A stretch of 64,000 bases of DNA from Methylophilaceae bacterium (GTDB taxonomy: Bacteria; Pseudomonadota; Gammaproteobacteria; Burkholderiales; Methylophilaceae). This document shows, one piece after another, positions 37,564-46,266 of the stretch (positions are counted from its first letter, which is position 1; each line of letters begins with the position of its first letter). Made by a program: the position numbers and the translations under genes. Below the pieces are notes generated by a model that saw nothing but the letters and a program-made list of their open reading frames with translations, was not told where the DNA came from and did no database searches. Where the stretch lies: contig CANCPF010000007.1 of the NCBI GenBank assembly GCA_947379975.1, forward strand, positions 1-64,000. The letters run 5' to 3'.

Positions 37564-39105
37564 ATGATGAAACAAGACCAAATTATTATTTTTGACACCA
37601 CCTTGCGCGATGGCGAACAAAGCCCAGGTGCAGCCATGACTAAAGAAGAAAAAATACGTATTGCACGCCAGCTTGAAAAATTAGGTGTAAACGTCATTGA
37701 AGCGGGCTTTGCTGCGGCAAGCCCTGGCGACTTTGATGCCATATCAGAAATCGCTAAAGTCATTAAAAATTCAACCGTTTGCTCACTTGCGCGCGCTAGT
37801 GAAAACGATGTGCGTCGTGCAGGTGAAGCTATTAAACACGCGGCTAGTGGCCGCATTCATACGTTTATTGCGACCAGCAAAATTCACATGGAAAACAAAC
37901 TTCGCATGACGGAAGACCAAGTGGTAGAGCGTGCGGTGCAGGCCGTAAAATGGGCATTGGAATATACTACTGATGTTGAGTTCTCAGCTGAAGATGCGGT
38001 ACGTTCAGACATGGACTTTTTGATTCGCATCTTTGATGCAGTGATTCAAGCCGGCGCGACTACTATTAATGTGCCTGACACGGTGGGTTATTCTATTCCG
38101 GCCCCTTGGGGTGAGCGTATGCGTGAATTGATTGCGCGCGTTCCGAATAGCGATAAAGTGGTATGGTCTACGCATTGCCATAATGATTTAGGCATGGCGG
38201 TTGCTAACTCTTTGGCTGCAGTTATGGGTGGTGCAAGGCAAGTTGAATGTACGATTAACGGCTTGGGCGAGCGTGCGGGTAATGCGAGTTTAGAAGAAAT
38301 CGTCATGGCGATTAAAACCCGCAATGATATTTTCAATTTGCGCACTAGCATCGACACCACGCAAATCGTGCCTACGTCAAAGTTAGTCTCGACTATCACT
38401 GGTTATCCGGTGCAGCCGAATAAAGCGATTGTCGGCGCAAATGCTTTTGCGCATGAATCTGGCATTCACCAAGATGGCGTATTGAAGCATAGAGAAACTT
38501 ACGAAATCATGCGTGCGGAAGATGTAGGCTGGGGCGCGAATAAATTAACTTTAGGTAAATTGTCTGGCCGTAACGCCTTTAGAACGCGCTTAAAAGAGTT
38601 GGGCATTGAGCTTGATACTGAAGATTTGTTGAATGCTGCTTTTGCCCGTTTTAAAACCTTAGCTGATAAAAAATCTGAGATTTTCGACGAAGATTTACAT
38701 GCTTTAGTCAGCGATGAATTTGTCTCTGAAGCCACTGAACACTTCAAACTTGTCTATTTGCAAGTGGCCTCAATTACAGGTGAAGTTCCGCATGCAATTA
38801 TTACCGTGTCAGAAAATGGCGTGGAAGCACGTGCCGAAGCTGATGGTGGTGGTCCAGTAGACGCAGCATTTAAGGCGATTGAAAGCTTGGTCGAAAGTGG
38901 TGCCGAGTTGCAGCTTTATTCTGTGAATAATATTACCAGTGGTACTGATGCGCAGGGCGAGGTGACTGTGCGTCTTTCAAAAGGCGGTCGTATTGTAAAT
39001 GGGCAGGGCGCAGATACTGATATTGTGGTGGCTTCTGTAAAAGCGTATTTGAATGCACTTAATAAAATACAGTCGAAATCAGAGCGTGCGCATCCTCAAA
39101 TCTAA
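37564..39105 (+). CDS. leuA: 2-isopropylmalate synthase
   Basis: About 513 residues: the first committed enzyme of leucine synthesis. The HMGL-like barrel opens with FDTTLRDGEQSPGA, metal-binding HCHNDLGMAVAN lies at about 205-216, and a C-terminal LeuA dimer/allosteric domain (from about 385) gives leucine feedback. The ATG at 37564, with AAGG seven bases before it, is preferred over the first in-frame ATG at 37549, which has no such site. Regulation may involve the long upstream leader. Confidence 0.95.
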   Translation: MMKQDQIIIFDTTLRDGEQSPGAAMTKEEKIRIARQLEKLGVNVIEAGFAAASPGDFDAISEIAKVIKNSTVCSLARASENDVRRAGEAIKHAASGRIHTFIATSKIHMENKLRMTEDQVVERAVQAVKWALEYTTDVEFSAEDAVRSDMDFLIRIFDAVIQAGATTINVPDTVGYSIPAPWGERMRELIARVPNSDKVVWSTHCHNDLGMAVANSLAAVMGGARQVECTINGLGERAGNASLEEIVMAIKTRNDIFNLRTSIDTTQIVPTSKLVSTITGYPVQPNKAIVGANAFAHESGIHQDGVLKHRETYEIMRAEDVGWGANKLTLGKLSGRNAFRTRLKELGIELDTEDLLNAAFARFKTLADKKSEIFDEDLHALVSDEFVSEATEHFKLVYLQVASITGEVPHAIITVSENGVEARAEADGGGPVDAAFKAIESLVESGAELQLYSVNNITSGTDAQGEVTVRLSKGGRIVNGQGADTDIVVASVKAYLNALNKIQSKSERAHPQI

Positions 39106-39109
39106 TCTT

Positions 39110-39128
39110 GACTTCTGATTTTGAAGTC
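39110..39128 (+). terminator. Possible weak terminator after leuA
   Basis: Stem GACTTC with GAAGTC and a 7-base loop are followed by TAGTTTTG, immediately downstream of the stop codon. The stem is short. Confidence 0.4.
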
Positions 39129-39319
39129 TAGTTTTGATATTTAGTTTTTAGTTTTAATCAGGAAATCTTAATAGTTAACTCAGCGGCTAATGTTAATCTG
39201 ACATTAAATTTGATCGGTGAGTTACTTTTTTAGACGCATTTGTAAATTGTTATTAGGCTAAGATAGCCATTCAGGAAGTTAGTCAAATTCTAATCAAATC
39301 AATATCGTCAGTTTCAAGC

Positions 39320-40228
39320 GTGTTTGGATTAAAGTTGAATCGCAAACAAGTATTGATAGCCTTAGCGCTGGCAAGCACCTATTTTGTATGGGGATTAACT
39401 TATCTTGCCATTAAGTTTGGTTTAGAAAGTTTTCCGCCATTTTTAATGGCCGGTATACGATTTACGCTAGCTGGTGCCATTTTATATGCAGTGATGCGTT
39501 ATTTAGGCGTACCCAACCCAACTAAGCCGCAATGGTTAAGTGCAACTGCCATTGGCATTTTGCTGCCTGCGCTAGGCAACGGCACTGTGTGTTATGTGCA
39601 GCAAACCGTGCCTTCTAGCGTAGCAGCGCTTTCAATAGCCACCGCGCCAATTTGGATGGCAATTTTTGCATCGCTATGGGGCTATAAGATTTCAGCAAAA
39701 GAGTGGTTGGGTATTGTCATTGGTTTAGTCGGGATTGTTTTGTTAAACCTCGGTGGTACTTTTAGTACAGCGGCGGGACACGGTAATTTAGTGAGTGCAC
39801 TATTACTTATTTTTGCCGCGGCTAGTTGGTCTTTTGGCTCTGTGTGGGGTCGGCGCTTAGATATGCCTAGTGGACTAATGGCAAGCGCCGCGCAAATGCT
39901 GACTGGTGGTATTGTCTTACTGTTGGTGAGCGTGCTGCAGGGCGAGACTTGGCCGCAGCATATTAGCCAGAAATCATGGTTGGCGATGTTATTTTTGGTG
40001 GTGTTAGGCTCTCTTGTAGCCTACAGTGCTTTTCAATATTTACTTAAAACTGTGCGCCCACTAGTGGCCAGCAGCAATACTTTCGTTAACCCAGTGGTGG
40101 CCTTTATGGGCGGCATTTGGTTTGCAAATGAGCATGTGACATCGATAGAATTTATTGCGCTTGGCGTCATCTTATTCGGCGTTTTTTTAGTACTTTCTGC
40201 TGCTAATAAAAATATTGAAATGAAATAA
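39320..40228 (+). CDS. EamA (DMT) family transporter, YedA-like
   Basis: A 302-residue membrane protein with ten predicted helices in two EamA repeats. The first has STYFVWGLTYLAIKFG and ends near AAGAILYAV; the second begins about residue 150 with LLIFAAASWSFGSVWGRRL. Members export small metabolites or drugs; the substrate is unknown. The GTG start has no good ribosome-binding site, so the start is uncertain by a few codons. Confidence 0.85.
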   Translation: MFGLKLNRKQVLIALALASTYFVWGLTYLAIKFGLESFPPFLMAGIRFTLAGAILYAVMRYLGVPNPTKPQWLSATAIGILLPALGNGTVCYVQQTVPSSVAALSIATAPIWMAIFASLWGYKISAKEWLGIVIGLVGIVLLNLGGTFSTAAGHGNLVSALLLIFAAASWSFGSVWGRRLDMPSGLMASAAQMLTGGIVLLLVSVLQGETWPQHISQKSWLAMLFLVVLGSLVAYSAFQYLLKTVRPLVASSNTFVNPVVAFMGGIWFANEHVTSIEFIALGVILFGVFLVLSAANKNIEMK

Positions 40229-40310
40229 ACTAATTTTTCTAGACCTAAACTTTGCTTAGGCTCAAATTTGGCCAGACCTAAATTTTAAAACTTAACTTTA
40301 AAGACATTCT

Positions 40311-40979
40311 ATGAAACAAAATCTCGCCCTATTTGACCTAGATAATACATTGCTCGCAGGCGATAGCGACTATAGCTGGAGTTTGTTTTTAATTGAACAA
40401 GGTTTACTTGATGCCAGCTCGCACCGTGCCCGTAACGAGCAGTTTTACCAAGATTATAAAAATGGCAATCTAGATATTTACAAGTTTTTAGAATTTCAGT
40501 TAAAGCCACTTTCACAGCATTCTGTAGCGTTTTTAGATACATTACATCTGAAATTTATGCAGGAAGTGATTCGTCCAATGATGACTACAAAAGCGCAAGA
40601 TTTAGTGAATAAGCATCAAGCTGCGGGTGATTTATGTTTGATTATTACTGCGACTAATAGCTTTGTGACCAAGCCAATTGCCGAGGCTTATGGCATTGAA
40701 CACCTGATTGGTACTGACCCTGAAATGATCGATGGTAGATATACCGGTGGCGTGAGCGGTGTGCCGAGCTTTCAGGCCGGTAAAGTGACGCGTATCAATC
40801 AATGGTTGGCGGATCGCCAGCAACAATTGTCAGATTTTGAAACTAGTTATTTTTATAGCGATTCACACAATGACTTGCCGCTCATGAAGCTGGTGACTAA
40901 CCCTGTTGCCGTAGATGCTGATGAAACACTCACCGAATATGCTAAAGCGCAACATTGGCCACATATTAGCTTGCGTTAG
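40311..40979 (+). CDS. HAD-IB family phosphatase (SerB-like)
   Basis: A 222-residue soluble hydrolase. HAD motif I is FDLDNTLLAGD (nucleophile Asp), motif II IITATNSF, and motif III/IV YFYSDSHNDLPLMKL. Close family members dephosphorylate phosphoserine or related phosphomonoesters; a helical cap lies between motifs I and II. The substrate cannot be fixed from sequence. Confidence 0.88.
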   Translation: MKQNLALFDLDNTLLAGDSDYSWSLFLIEQGLLDASSHRARNEQFYQDYKNGNLDIYKFLEFQLKPLSQHSVAFLDTLHLKFMQEVIRPMMTTKAQDLVNKHQAAGDLCLIITATNSFVTKPIAEAYGIEHLIGTDPEMIDGRYTGGVSGVPSFQAGKVTRINQWLADRQQQLSDFETSYFYSDSHNDLPLMKLVTNPVAVDADETLTEYAKAQHWPHISLR

Positions 40980-41037
40980 GCTGTGCAATTTATTTAGCTT
41001 GATAAAGCAAAAGCGCGCACTTTAATGAGCTGGGTTG

Positions 41038-41844
41038 TTAGCGGCCTAGCAAAACTTGCAATATAAACTTACTGCCCACGTAAGCGAGCATCAGCAACAC
41101 AAAGCCAGCTAAGGTCCAGCGGATGGCTTTTATGCCGCGCCAACCGTACTGGTATCTGCCAAATAACAAGCCGCCATAAATAAACCAGCTGGCAAAAGAG
41201 AATATGCTTTTGTGATTTAACTGCATCGGTTTGCCAAAAATTTCTTCTGAAAACAACATGCCGCTGATCAGCGTAATCGTCAGCAATATAAAACCCAGAC
41301 TAATAATTCTGAATAGTAATTTCTCCATCACCATAAGTGGCGGAAAACTCGGTAATTTAATTAAAGTCGGTTTGTTGTGCAAGCTACGCTCAGCAATCGT
41401 CATTAATAATGCATGCAGCGTGCCAAAGGTAAATAAGCTATAAGCCGTTAACGCAATTGCGATATGCGCCAAAAATAAAGGTGATTCCACTGCAGGTAAT
41501 ACATGATTCGCTGCGTTAGAAGCTGGCAATAGTGCGAAAATAGCTGCCGGTGGCAACACAAATGCTTGCAAATTAGTGAGCTCGTGTTTTAAATCTGCAA
41601 TCCAGTAAATAAGCACAGTCAGCCAAGCAATGGCAGACATCACATTAAAAAAGCCTAAGTTAAAACTATTAACAAAAATGACTTGATATAACAGCCAGCC
41701 ATGAATGATTAGGCCAATTGCTATCATGGCAGTGTGTAGTTTTAAATATTGCGACACGGCTGGCGTTTTTGCACAGCGCCAAAAGTCAGTCGCTACGGCT
41801 AAGTAGATAAATACCAGCGCTAAATACGGAATAAATTTTTGCAT
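41038..41844 (-). CDS. CcsA/YpjD-like cytochrome c biogenesis-type membrane protein
   Basis: About 268 residues with eight predicted helices. A HxxxxH-type pair and an AFFALYAL-like core (SPLFLAHIAIALTAYSLFTFG) are typical of the CcsA-domain YpjD family, which often sits next to ffh. The canonical WWD haem-handling motif of true CcsA is not evident. The ATG at 41844 is chosen over a TTG at 41862. It is divergent from ffh with an 81-bp gap. Confidence 0.8.
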   Translation of the reverse strand: MQKFIPYLALVFIYLAVATDFWRCAKTPAVSQYLKLHTAMIAIGLIIHGWLLYQVIFVNSFNLGFFNVMSAIAWLTVLIYWIADLKHELTNLQAFVLPPAAIFALLPASNAANHVLPAVESPLFLAHIAIALTAYSLFTFGTLHALLMTIAERSLHNKPTLIKLPSFPPLMVMEKLLFRIISLGFILLTITLISGMLFSEEIFGKPMQLNHKSIFSFASWFIYGGLLFGRYQYGWRGIKAIRWTLAGFVLLMLAYVGSKFILQVLLGR

Positions 41845-41925
41845 AACGTAATTATGGCGCAAATATGCGGGAAATATAATAGCTTGATGTAAAATTGAGC
41901 TCTAATTGATTTGTAAGAGTACGTA

Positions 41926-43290
41926 ATGCTAGAAAATTTAACCGACCGCCTACAAGGCGTTATTAAGAATTTACGTGGACAAGCGCGACTTACTGAAGAC
42001 AATATTTCAGACGCGATGCGCGAAGTTCGCATGGCGCTATTAGAAGCTGACGTAGCTTTGCCGGTAGTCAAAGACTTTATTGCCCAAGTTAAATTGCGTG
42101 CCCAAGGCCAGGAAGTTTTACAGAGCTTAACGCCAGGCCAGGCAGTTATTCAAGTAGTGCATGATGAGCTAACGACCTTGATGGGCAAGGCTAATGTAGG
42201 ATTAAATTTAGCCGCCGTAGCACCAGCCATCATTTTAATGGCCGGTTTGCAAGGTTCAGGTAAAACCACCACTTCTGCCAAATTAGCTAAGCTATTAAAA
42301 GAACAAAAAAAGAAAGTGCTGCTCGCCAGTGCTGACGTGTATCGCCCAGCGGCGATTGAGCAACTTAAAACCCTAGCCAAACAATTAGAAGTAGATTGTT
42401 TTGATAGCAACGCCAGCCAAAAACCAATAGACATCGCCAGTGCTACGCTAGATTTCGCTAAGCGCGGCTATTACGATGTCATTATTTTTGATACTGCAGG
42501 TCGTTTGGGCATTGATGAAGCCATGATGGCGGAAATTAAAGCGCTACACACATTCTTAAATCCCATTGAAACCTTGTTTGTGGTTGATGCCATGCAAGGT
42601 CAGGATGCAGTAAACACCGCTAAAGCCTTTGGCGATACGCTGCCGCTTACTGGCATCATATTAACTAAGCTAGACGGCGATTCTCGCGGTGGTGCTGCAC
42701 TGTCTGTGCGGCATATTACTGGTAAGCCAATTAAATTTATTGGTGTCAGCGAAAAAGTCGATGGCTTAGAACCGTTCCATCCGGAACGCATGGCTTCACG
42801 TGTGCTAGGTATGGGTGATGTATTAAGCCTGATTGAGCAAGCGCACAAAAATGTTGATATGGCAGAGGCGCAAAAACTAGCAGATAAAGTTAAATCAGGT
42901 AAAAACTTTGATTTAAACGACTTTAAAATGCAAATGTCGCAAATGCGTAAAATGGGTGGTATGGGTGCGCTAATGGATAAAATGCCTAGCCAAATGGCCG
43001 GTATGGCGGCAAAAATGAATCCCGATGATGCCGATAAAGCGATTCGTAGAATTGAAGGTATTATTAATAGCATGACAGCGCTAGAGCGCAGCAAGCCAGA
43101 GCTTATTAAAGCTACCCGTAAAAAACGGATTGCCGATGGTAGTGGTGTGCAAGTGCAAGAAGTGAATCGCCTGCTAAAACAATTTGAAGATACACAGAAG
43201 ATGATGAAAATGTTCGCCAAAGGTGGCATGGCTAAAATGATGCGTGGTATGGGCAATATGATGGGCGGTAAAATGCCGGGCATGCGCTAA
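41926..43290 (+). CDS. ffh: Signal recognition particle protein Ffh
   Basis: A 454-residue SRP GTPase that targets nascent membrane proteins to FtsY/SecYEG. N domain, then G domain with GLQGSGKTTTSAKLA (G1), DTAGRLGID (G3) and TKLDGDSRGG (G4). The C-terminal Met-rich M domain (from about 325, many Met) binds SRP RNA and signal peptides. No SRP RNA gene is seen nearby. Confidence 0.98.
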   Translation: MLENLTDRLQGVIKNLRGQARLTEDNISDAMREVRMALLEADVALPVVKDFIAQVKLRAQGQEVLQSLTPGQAVIQVVHDELTTLMGKANVGLNLAAVAPAIILMAGLQGSGKTTTSAKLAKLLKEQKKKVLLASADVYRPAAIEQLKTLAKQLEVDCFDSNASQKPIDIASATLDFAKRGYYDVIIFDTAGRLGIDEAMMAEIKALHTFLNPIETLFVVDAMQGQDAVNTAKAFGDTLPLTGIILTKLDGDSRGGAALSVRHITGKPIKFIGVSEKVDGLEPFHPERMASRVLGMGDVLSLIEQAHKNVDMAEAQKLADKVKSGKNFDLNDFKMQMSQMRKMGGMGALMDKMPSQMAGMAAKMNPDDADKAIRRIEGIINSMTALERSKPELIKATRKKRIADGSGVQVQEVNRLLKQFEDTQKMMKMFAKGGMAKMMRGMGNMMGGKMPGMR

Positions 43291-43391
43291 GTGTATTTTA
43301 ACTAAAGTCTTTAAAATCAAGGGCTCAAAAAGTTTATATTAGTCGACAACAATAAAGTATATAAATAGTTAACTTATTTGCTAATTTTAGG

Positions 43392-43420
43392 TTGACCAAG
43401 TACTTAGTTTCTAGCATAAT
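43392..43420 (+). promoter_or_regulatory. Sigma-70-type promoter for tRNA-Lys
   Basis: TTGACC at 43392-43397, a 17-bp spacer, then CATAAT at 43415-43420. A GC-containing discriminator (TGCGCCC) follows, as at stringently controlled stable-RNA promoters. The tRNA begins 68 bp after the -10 element. Confidence 0.7.
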
Positions 43421-43488
43421 TGCGCCCTTTCCTAGGTGATGCAAGTTACCAAGTAGGAATAAGAAGTAGTATTACCCATTAGTACAAT

Positions 43489-43564
43489 GGGGCGTTAGCT
43501 CAGCTGGTAGAGCAGCGGACTTTTAATCCGTTTGTCGTGGGTTCGATCCCCGCACGCCCTACCA
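43489..43564 (+). tRNA. tRNA-Lys (anticodon UUU)
   Basis: A 76-nt cloverleaf with encoded CCA. The acceptor stem GGGGCGT pairs with ACGCCCT (one G-T end pair). The D arm is GCTCAGCTGGTAGAGC and the T arm includes GGTTCGATCCC. The anticodon loop CTTTTAA gives UUU. Confidence 0.98.
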
Positions 43565-43571
43565 ATAAAAT

Positions 43572-43602
43572 CAAGGGGTTACGATAATATCGTAACCCCT
43601 TG
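43572..43602 (+). terminator. Terminator-like hairpin after tRNA-Lys
   Basis: A 14-bp perfect stem (43572-43585 with 43589-43602) with a 3-base loop starts 8 nt after the CCA. The following T tract is interrupted (TTCATTTC). Confidence 0.7.
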
Positions 43603-43760
43603 TTCATTTCTAGTAGCCGTATAGTAGGCTAGATAACACAATTCCCACTTACAAACCAATCTCACGAATTCCCACCGTATGACTCCTAAGTGGGACGAAG
43701 CTGCCGTACCATTTAGATGCGCCTACTTCTGGCCAAAAGCTGCCGTTAAATAAAAAAATG

Positions 43761-43793
43761 TTGACATTATTTCTATATTTGTGGAAATATAGA
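43761..43793 (+). promoter_or_regulatory. ars promoter with ArsR operator palindrome
   Basis: A TTGACA -35 element (43761-43766) is followed by a perfect 9-bp inverted repeat, TCTATATTT-GTGG-AAATATAGA (43772-43793). This covers the spacer and -10 region and ends 3 bp before the arsR start codon. Bound ArsR would block RNA polymerase. AT-rich dyads of this form are typical ArsR/SmtB operators. Confidence 0.85.
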
Positions 43794-43796
43794 TAC

Positions 43797-44123
43797 ATGA
43801 ATAATAAAACTGCGGTCACACTTCTCGCTTCAATTGCTCAAGATGCACGTTTGAGCATTTTTAGATTACTGGTTCAGGCTGGCTCAAAAGGCTTAGCTGC
43901 TGGAGTTATTGGCGAACAACTTAGCATTCCTAACAGCACACTTTCATTTCACCTCAAAGAGCTAAGTCATTCAGGGTTAATTAGTTCTCGCCAAGAAAGT
44001 AGATTTGTTTATTACTTCGCAAATTATGAAGCAATGAATGGATTGCTTGCCTACCTCACAGAGAATTGCTGCGCTGGTCAGCAAGAATGTTGCCCTGATT
44101 TAACTTGCAGTTCTCAAGCCTAA
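43797..44123 (+). CDS. arsR: Arsenite-responsive repressor ArsR
   Basis: A 108-residue ArsR/SmtB winged-helix repressor with HTH region IPNSTLSFHLKELSHSGLI. The As(III) site is C-terminal: Cys91-Cys92, Cys98-Cys99 and Cys104, resembling the Acidithiobacillus-type ArsR rather than the classic CVC motif in the recognition helix. The start at 43797 is favoured because a longer frame from 43758 would place promoter and operator inside the gene. No ribosome-binding site is visible because the operator abuts the ATG, so the message may be nearly leaderless. Confidence 0.93.
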   Translation: MNNKTAVTLLASIAQDARLSIFRLLVQAGSKGLAAGVIGEQLSIPNSTLSFHLKELSHSGLISSRQESRFVYYFANYEAMNGLLAYLTENCCAGQQECCPDLTCSSQA

Positions 44124-44135
44124 AGGATTTACACC

Positions 44136-44587
44136 ATGAAACGAATGCATTTACATGTCTCAGTCGAAGACTTAAGTAAGAGTATTACTTTTTACAACAC
44201 CTTATTCGGTACATCTCCAACCGTAGAAAAATCGGATTATGCTAAATGGATGCTCAATGATCCTTTAGTTAACTTTGCTATTAGCCAACGTGGTGCAAAA
44301 GTAGGTTTAGACCATGTGGGTATTCAAGTAGAAAACGATGAAGAATTAGCTGATATTAAAGAAGATTAGATTCAGCAGATATGAGCATACTCACGCAAGA
44401 AGGTACAGCGTGTTGCTACGCCAAATCTGATAAGCATTGGGTACAAGATCCTTCAGGGATTGCTTGGGAAACCTACCATACTCTAGAAAGTGCGCCTACA
44501 TTTAACGATAGTGCAGAGCAAGGTGAATCAGCCTGTTGCGCTCCAATACCTCAACAAGTGCAATTTATTTCAAGGCGCAATAAGTAA
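44136..44587 (+). pseudogene. arsI: arsI-like C-As lyase, frameshifted
   Basis: A VOC/glyoxalase-fold protein of the ArsI/CadI family, which splits the carbon-arsenic bond of trivalent organoarsenicals. The first part (44136-44369) runs MKRMHLHVSVEDLSKS to ADIKED and stops at TAG. The second (from about 44363) restores homology in another frame with RLDSADMSILTQEG. A one-base deletion near 44361-44363 explains it. Later motifs are intact: the As-binding Cys pair in GTACCYAKSDK and a C-terminal ACCAP. Either a true pseudogene or a sequencing error; no standard slippery heptamer is seen. Confidence 0.85.
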
Positions 44588-44588
44588 T

Positions 44589-45647
44589 ATGACAACCAAT
44601 AGTAAATCTTCAAATAGCAGCCCAAAGATTGGAAGTTTTGAGCTTAACCTCACTTGGTGGGTGTCAGGATGTATTGTTGTCGGCATCACTTTAGGCAAAT
44701 TATTACCCAGCTTCTTTCAAACAGTAGGTAGTTTAAAGATAGCCGAAGTTAATTTGCCAGTGGCTATTTTGATATGGCTGATGATTATTCCTATGCTGCT
44801 TAAGATTAACTTCAAAGCAATGGGAGACGTGCTACAGCATGCGCGAGGTATAGGCGTTACGTTATTTATTAACTGGGTAGTCAAGCCATTCTCAATGGCT
44901 TTACTTGCATGGATATTCATACGACACTTGTTTGCTGGTTATCTACCTACTGAACAAATAGACAGTTACATCGCGGGTTTGATATTGCTTGCAGCTGCAC
45001 CTTGCACCGCTATGGTGTTTGTATGGAGCAATTTATGTGACGGTGATGCAAAGTTCACACTTTCTCAAGTGGCGATTAATGACGCCATTATGCTATTTGC
45101 TTTTGCACCTTTAGTAGCACTATTGCTAGGCCTCTCAAGTATCACTGTGCCATGGAATACGCTTTTTATTTCAGTGTTATTGTTTATTGTTGTACCTGTC
45201 GTGATAAGTCAAATCATGCGCAAGTTGCTACTGGCTAAAGGGCAACAAACCTTTGATGCAGTAATAAAACGCCTAAACCCAATATCAATGACTGCACTCC
45301 TTACGACACTAGTTTTACTGTTTGGCTTTCAAGGTCAGCAGATACTTGCACAACCCATGATTATTGCTTTGTTGGCAGTGCCGATCATTATTCAGGTTTA
45401 CTTCAACTCCATGCTTGCTTATTGGTTGAATAAGAAATTTAAAGTAGCGCATTGTGTAGCTGGGCCATCTGCCCTAATTGGAGCCTCTAATTTCTTTGAA
45501 TTGGCTGTTGCGACCGCAATTGCTTTATTTGGCTTTAATTCAGGCGCTGCATTAGCCACGGTGGTGGGTGTATTAATAGAAGTACCTGTGATGCTGTCGG
45601 TAGTGGCTATCGTCAATAAAAGTCGTCATTGGTACGAGAATGTTTAA
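44589..45647 (+). CDS. acr3: Arsenite efflux transporter ACR3
   Basis: A 352-residue ten-helix membrane exporter for arsenite. The conserved Cys required for transport is in LAAAPCTAMVFVWSNL (near residue 138). The longer frame from 44490 would overlap arsI and is not used. The gene starts 1 bp after the arsI stop, indicating translational coupling, and arsC follows. Confidence 0.95.
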   Translation: MTTNSKSSNSSPKIGSFELNLTWWVSGCIVVGITLGKLLPSFFQTVGSLKIAEVNLPVAILIWLMIIPMLLKINFKAMGDVLQHARGIGVTLFINWVVKPFSMALLAWIFIRHLFAGYLPTEQIDSYIAGLILLAAAPCTAMVFVWSNLCDGDAKFTLSQVAINDAIMLFAFAPLVALLLGLSSITVPWNTLFISVLLFIVVPVVISQIMRKLLLAKGQQTFDAVIKRLNPISMTALLTTLVLLFGFQGQQILAQPMIIALLAVPIIIQVYFNSMLAYWLNKKFKVAHCVAGPSALIGASNFFELAVATAIALFGFNSGAALATVVGVLIEVPVMLSVVAIVNKSRHWYENV

Positions 45648-45662
45648 TTGTCAGGAGTGAGT

Positions 45663-46133
45663 ATGAATATTTTATTTTTATGTACAGGCAACTCATGTCG
45701 TTCAATATTGGCCGAGGCGACATTTAATGCTTTAGCCCCAGAAGGCATGAAGGCAATGAGTGCAGGTAGCAAACCTACAGGTGAAGTGCATCCTCGTTCT
45801 ATTGCCTTACTAAAACGTGAAGGTATATCGACAGAAGGTTATCACAGCAAGTCATGGGAAAACTTACCCGCTACACCTGACATTGTCATCACAGTCTGTG
45901 GCAATGCTGCTGGTGAGACTTGCCCAGCATATCTAGGCAATGTCATGAGAGCACATTGGGGTGTAGAAGACCCAGCAAAAGCGACAGGCACAGAAGCAGA
46001 AATTGACGCTTCATTTGAGAAGGCATATTCAATACTTCGCAGAAGAATTGAAGCCTTTTTGGCTATCGACTTTAAAAACATTTCTGACCGCGGTGAGATT
46101 AAAAAGCAGTTAGATTTAATTGGTAAGCTGTAA
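45663..46133 (+). CDS. arsC: Arsenate reductase, LMW-phosphatase fold
   Basis: 156 residues. The P-loop is Cys7-X5-Arg13 (CTGNSCRS), with a second redox Cys pair at Cys79 and Cys87 (VCGNAAGETCP). The Asp of the VEDPAKATG loop acts as general acid. This is the phosphatase-fold ArsC class. The start ATG at 45663 has AGGAG six bases upstream; a TTG further up is not needed. It lies downstream of acr3, in the same operon. Confidence 0.95.
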   Translation: MNILFLCTGNSCRSILAEATFNALAPEGMKAMSAGSKPTGEVHPRSIALLKREGISTEGYHSKSWENLPATPDIVITVCGNAAGETCPAYLGNVMRAHWGVEDPAKATGTEAEIDASFEKAYSILRRRIEAFLAIDFKNISDRGEIKKQLDLIGKL

Positions 46134-46140
46134 ATTGAAT

Positions 46141-46170
46141 AAGGCAGCAAAGCTACTCAAAGGCTGCCTT
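46141..46170 (+). terminator. Possible hairpin after arsC
   Basis: Arms AAGGCAGC (46141-46148) and GCTGCCTT (46163-46170) lie 7 bp after the arsC stop. There is no T tract, so this may be a weak or processing hairpin. Confidence 0.45.
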
Positions 46171-46266
46171 AAACTATATAACTTTGCGCTTTGATTTATA
46201 TCACTTGCATCATTAGCTTTAAGTGTAGAGTAACACTAAGAGATTTCTGTAAAACGTATACATAGT

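Noticed and set aside
43758..43796. Longer ArsR start at 43758
   Set aside because: It would place the -35 box and operator palindrome inside the gene; the protein already begins normally at 43797.
44358..44372. Programmed -1 frameshift in arsI
   Set aside because: No X-XXY-YYZ slippery heptamer and no obvious downstream structure; a one-base deletion explains it more simply.
44490..44588. N-terminal extension of acr3 in the same frame
   Set aside because: It lies within the coding region of arsI in another frame, and ACR3 homology begins only at the ATG at 44589.
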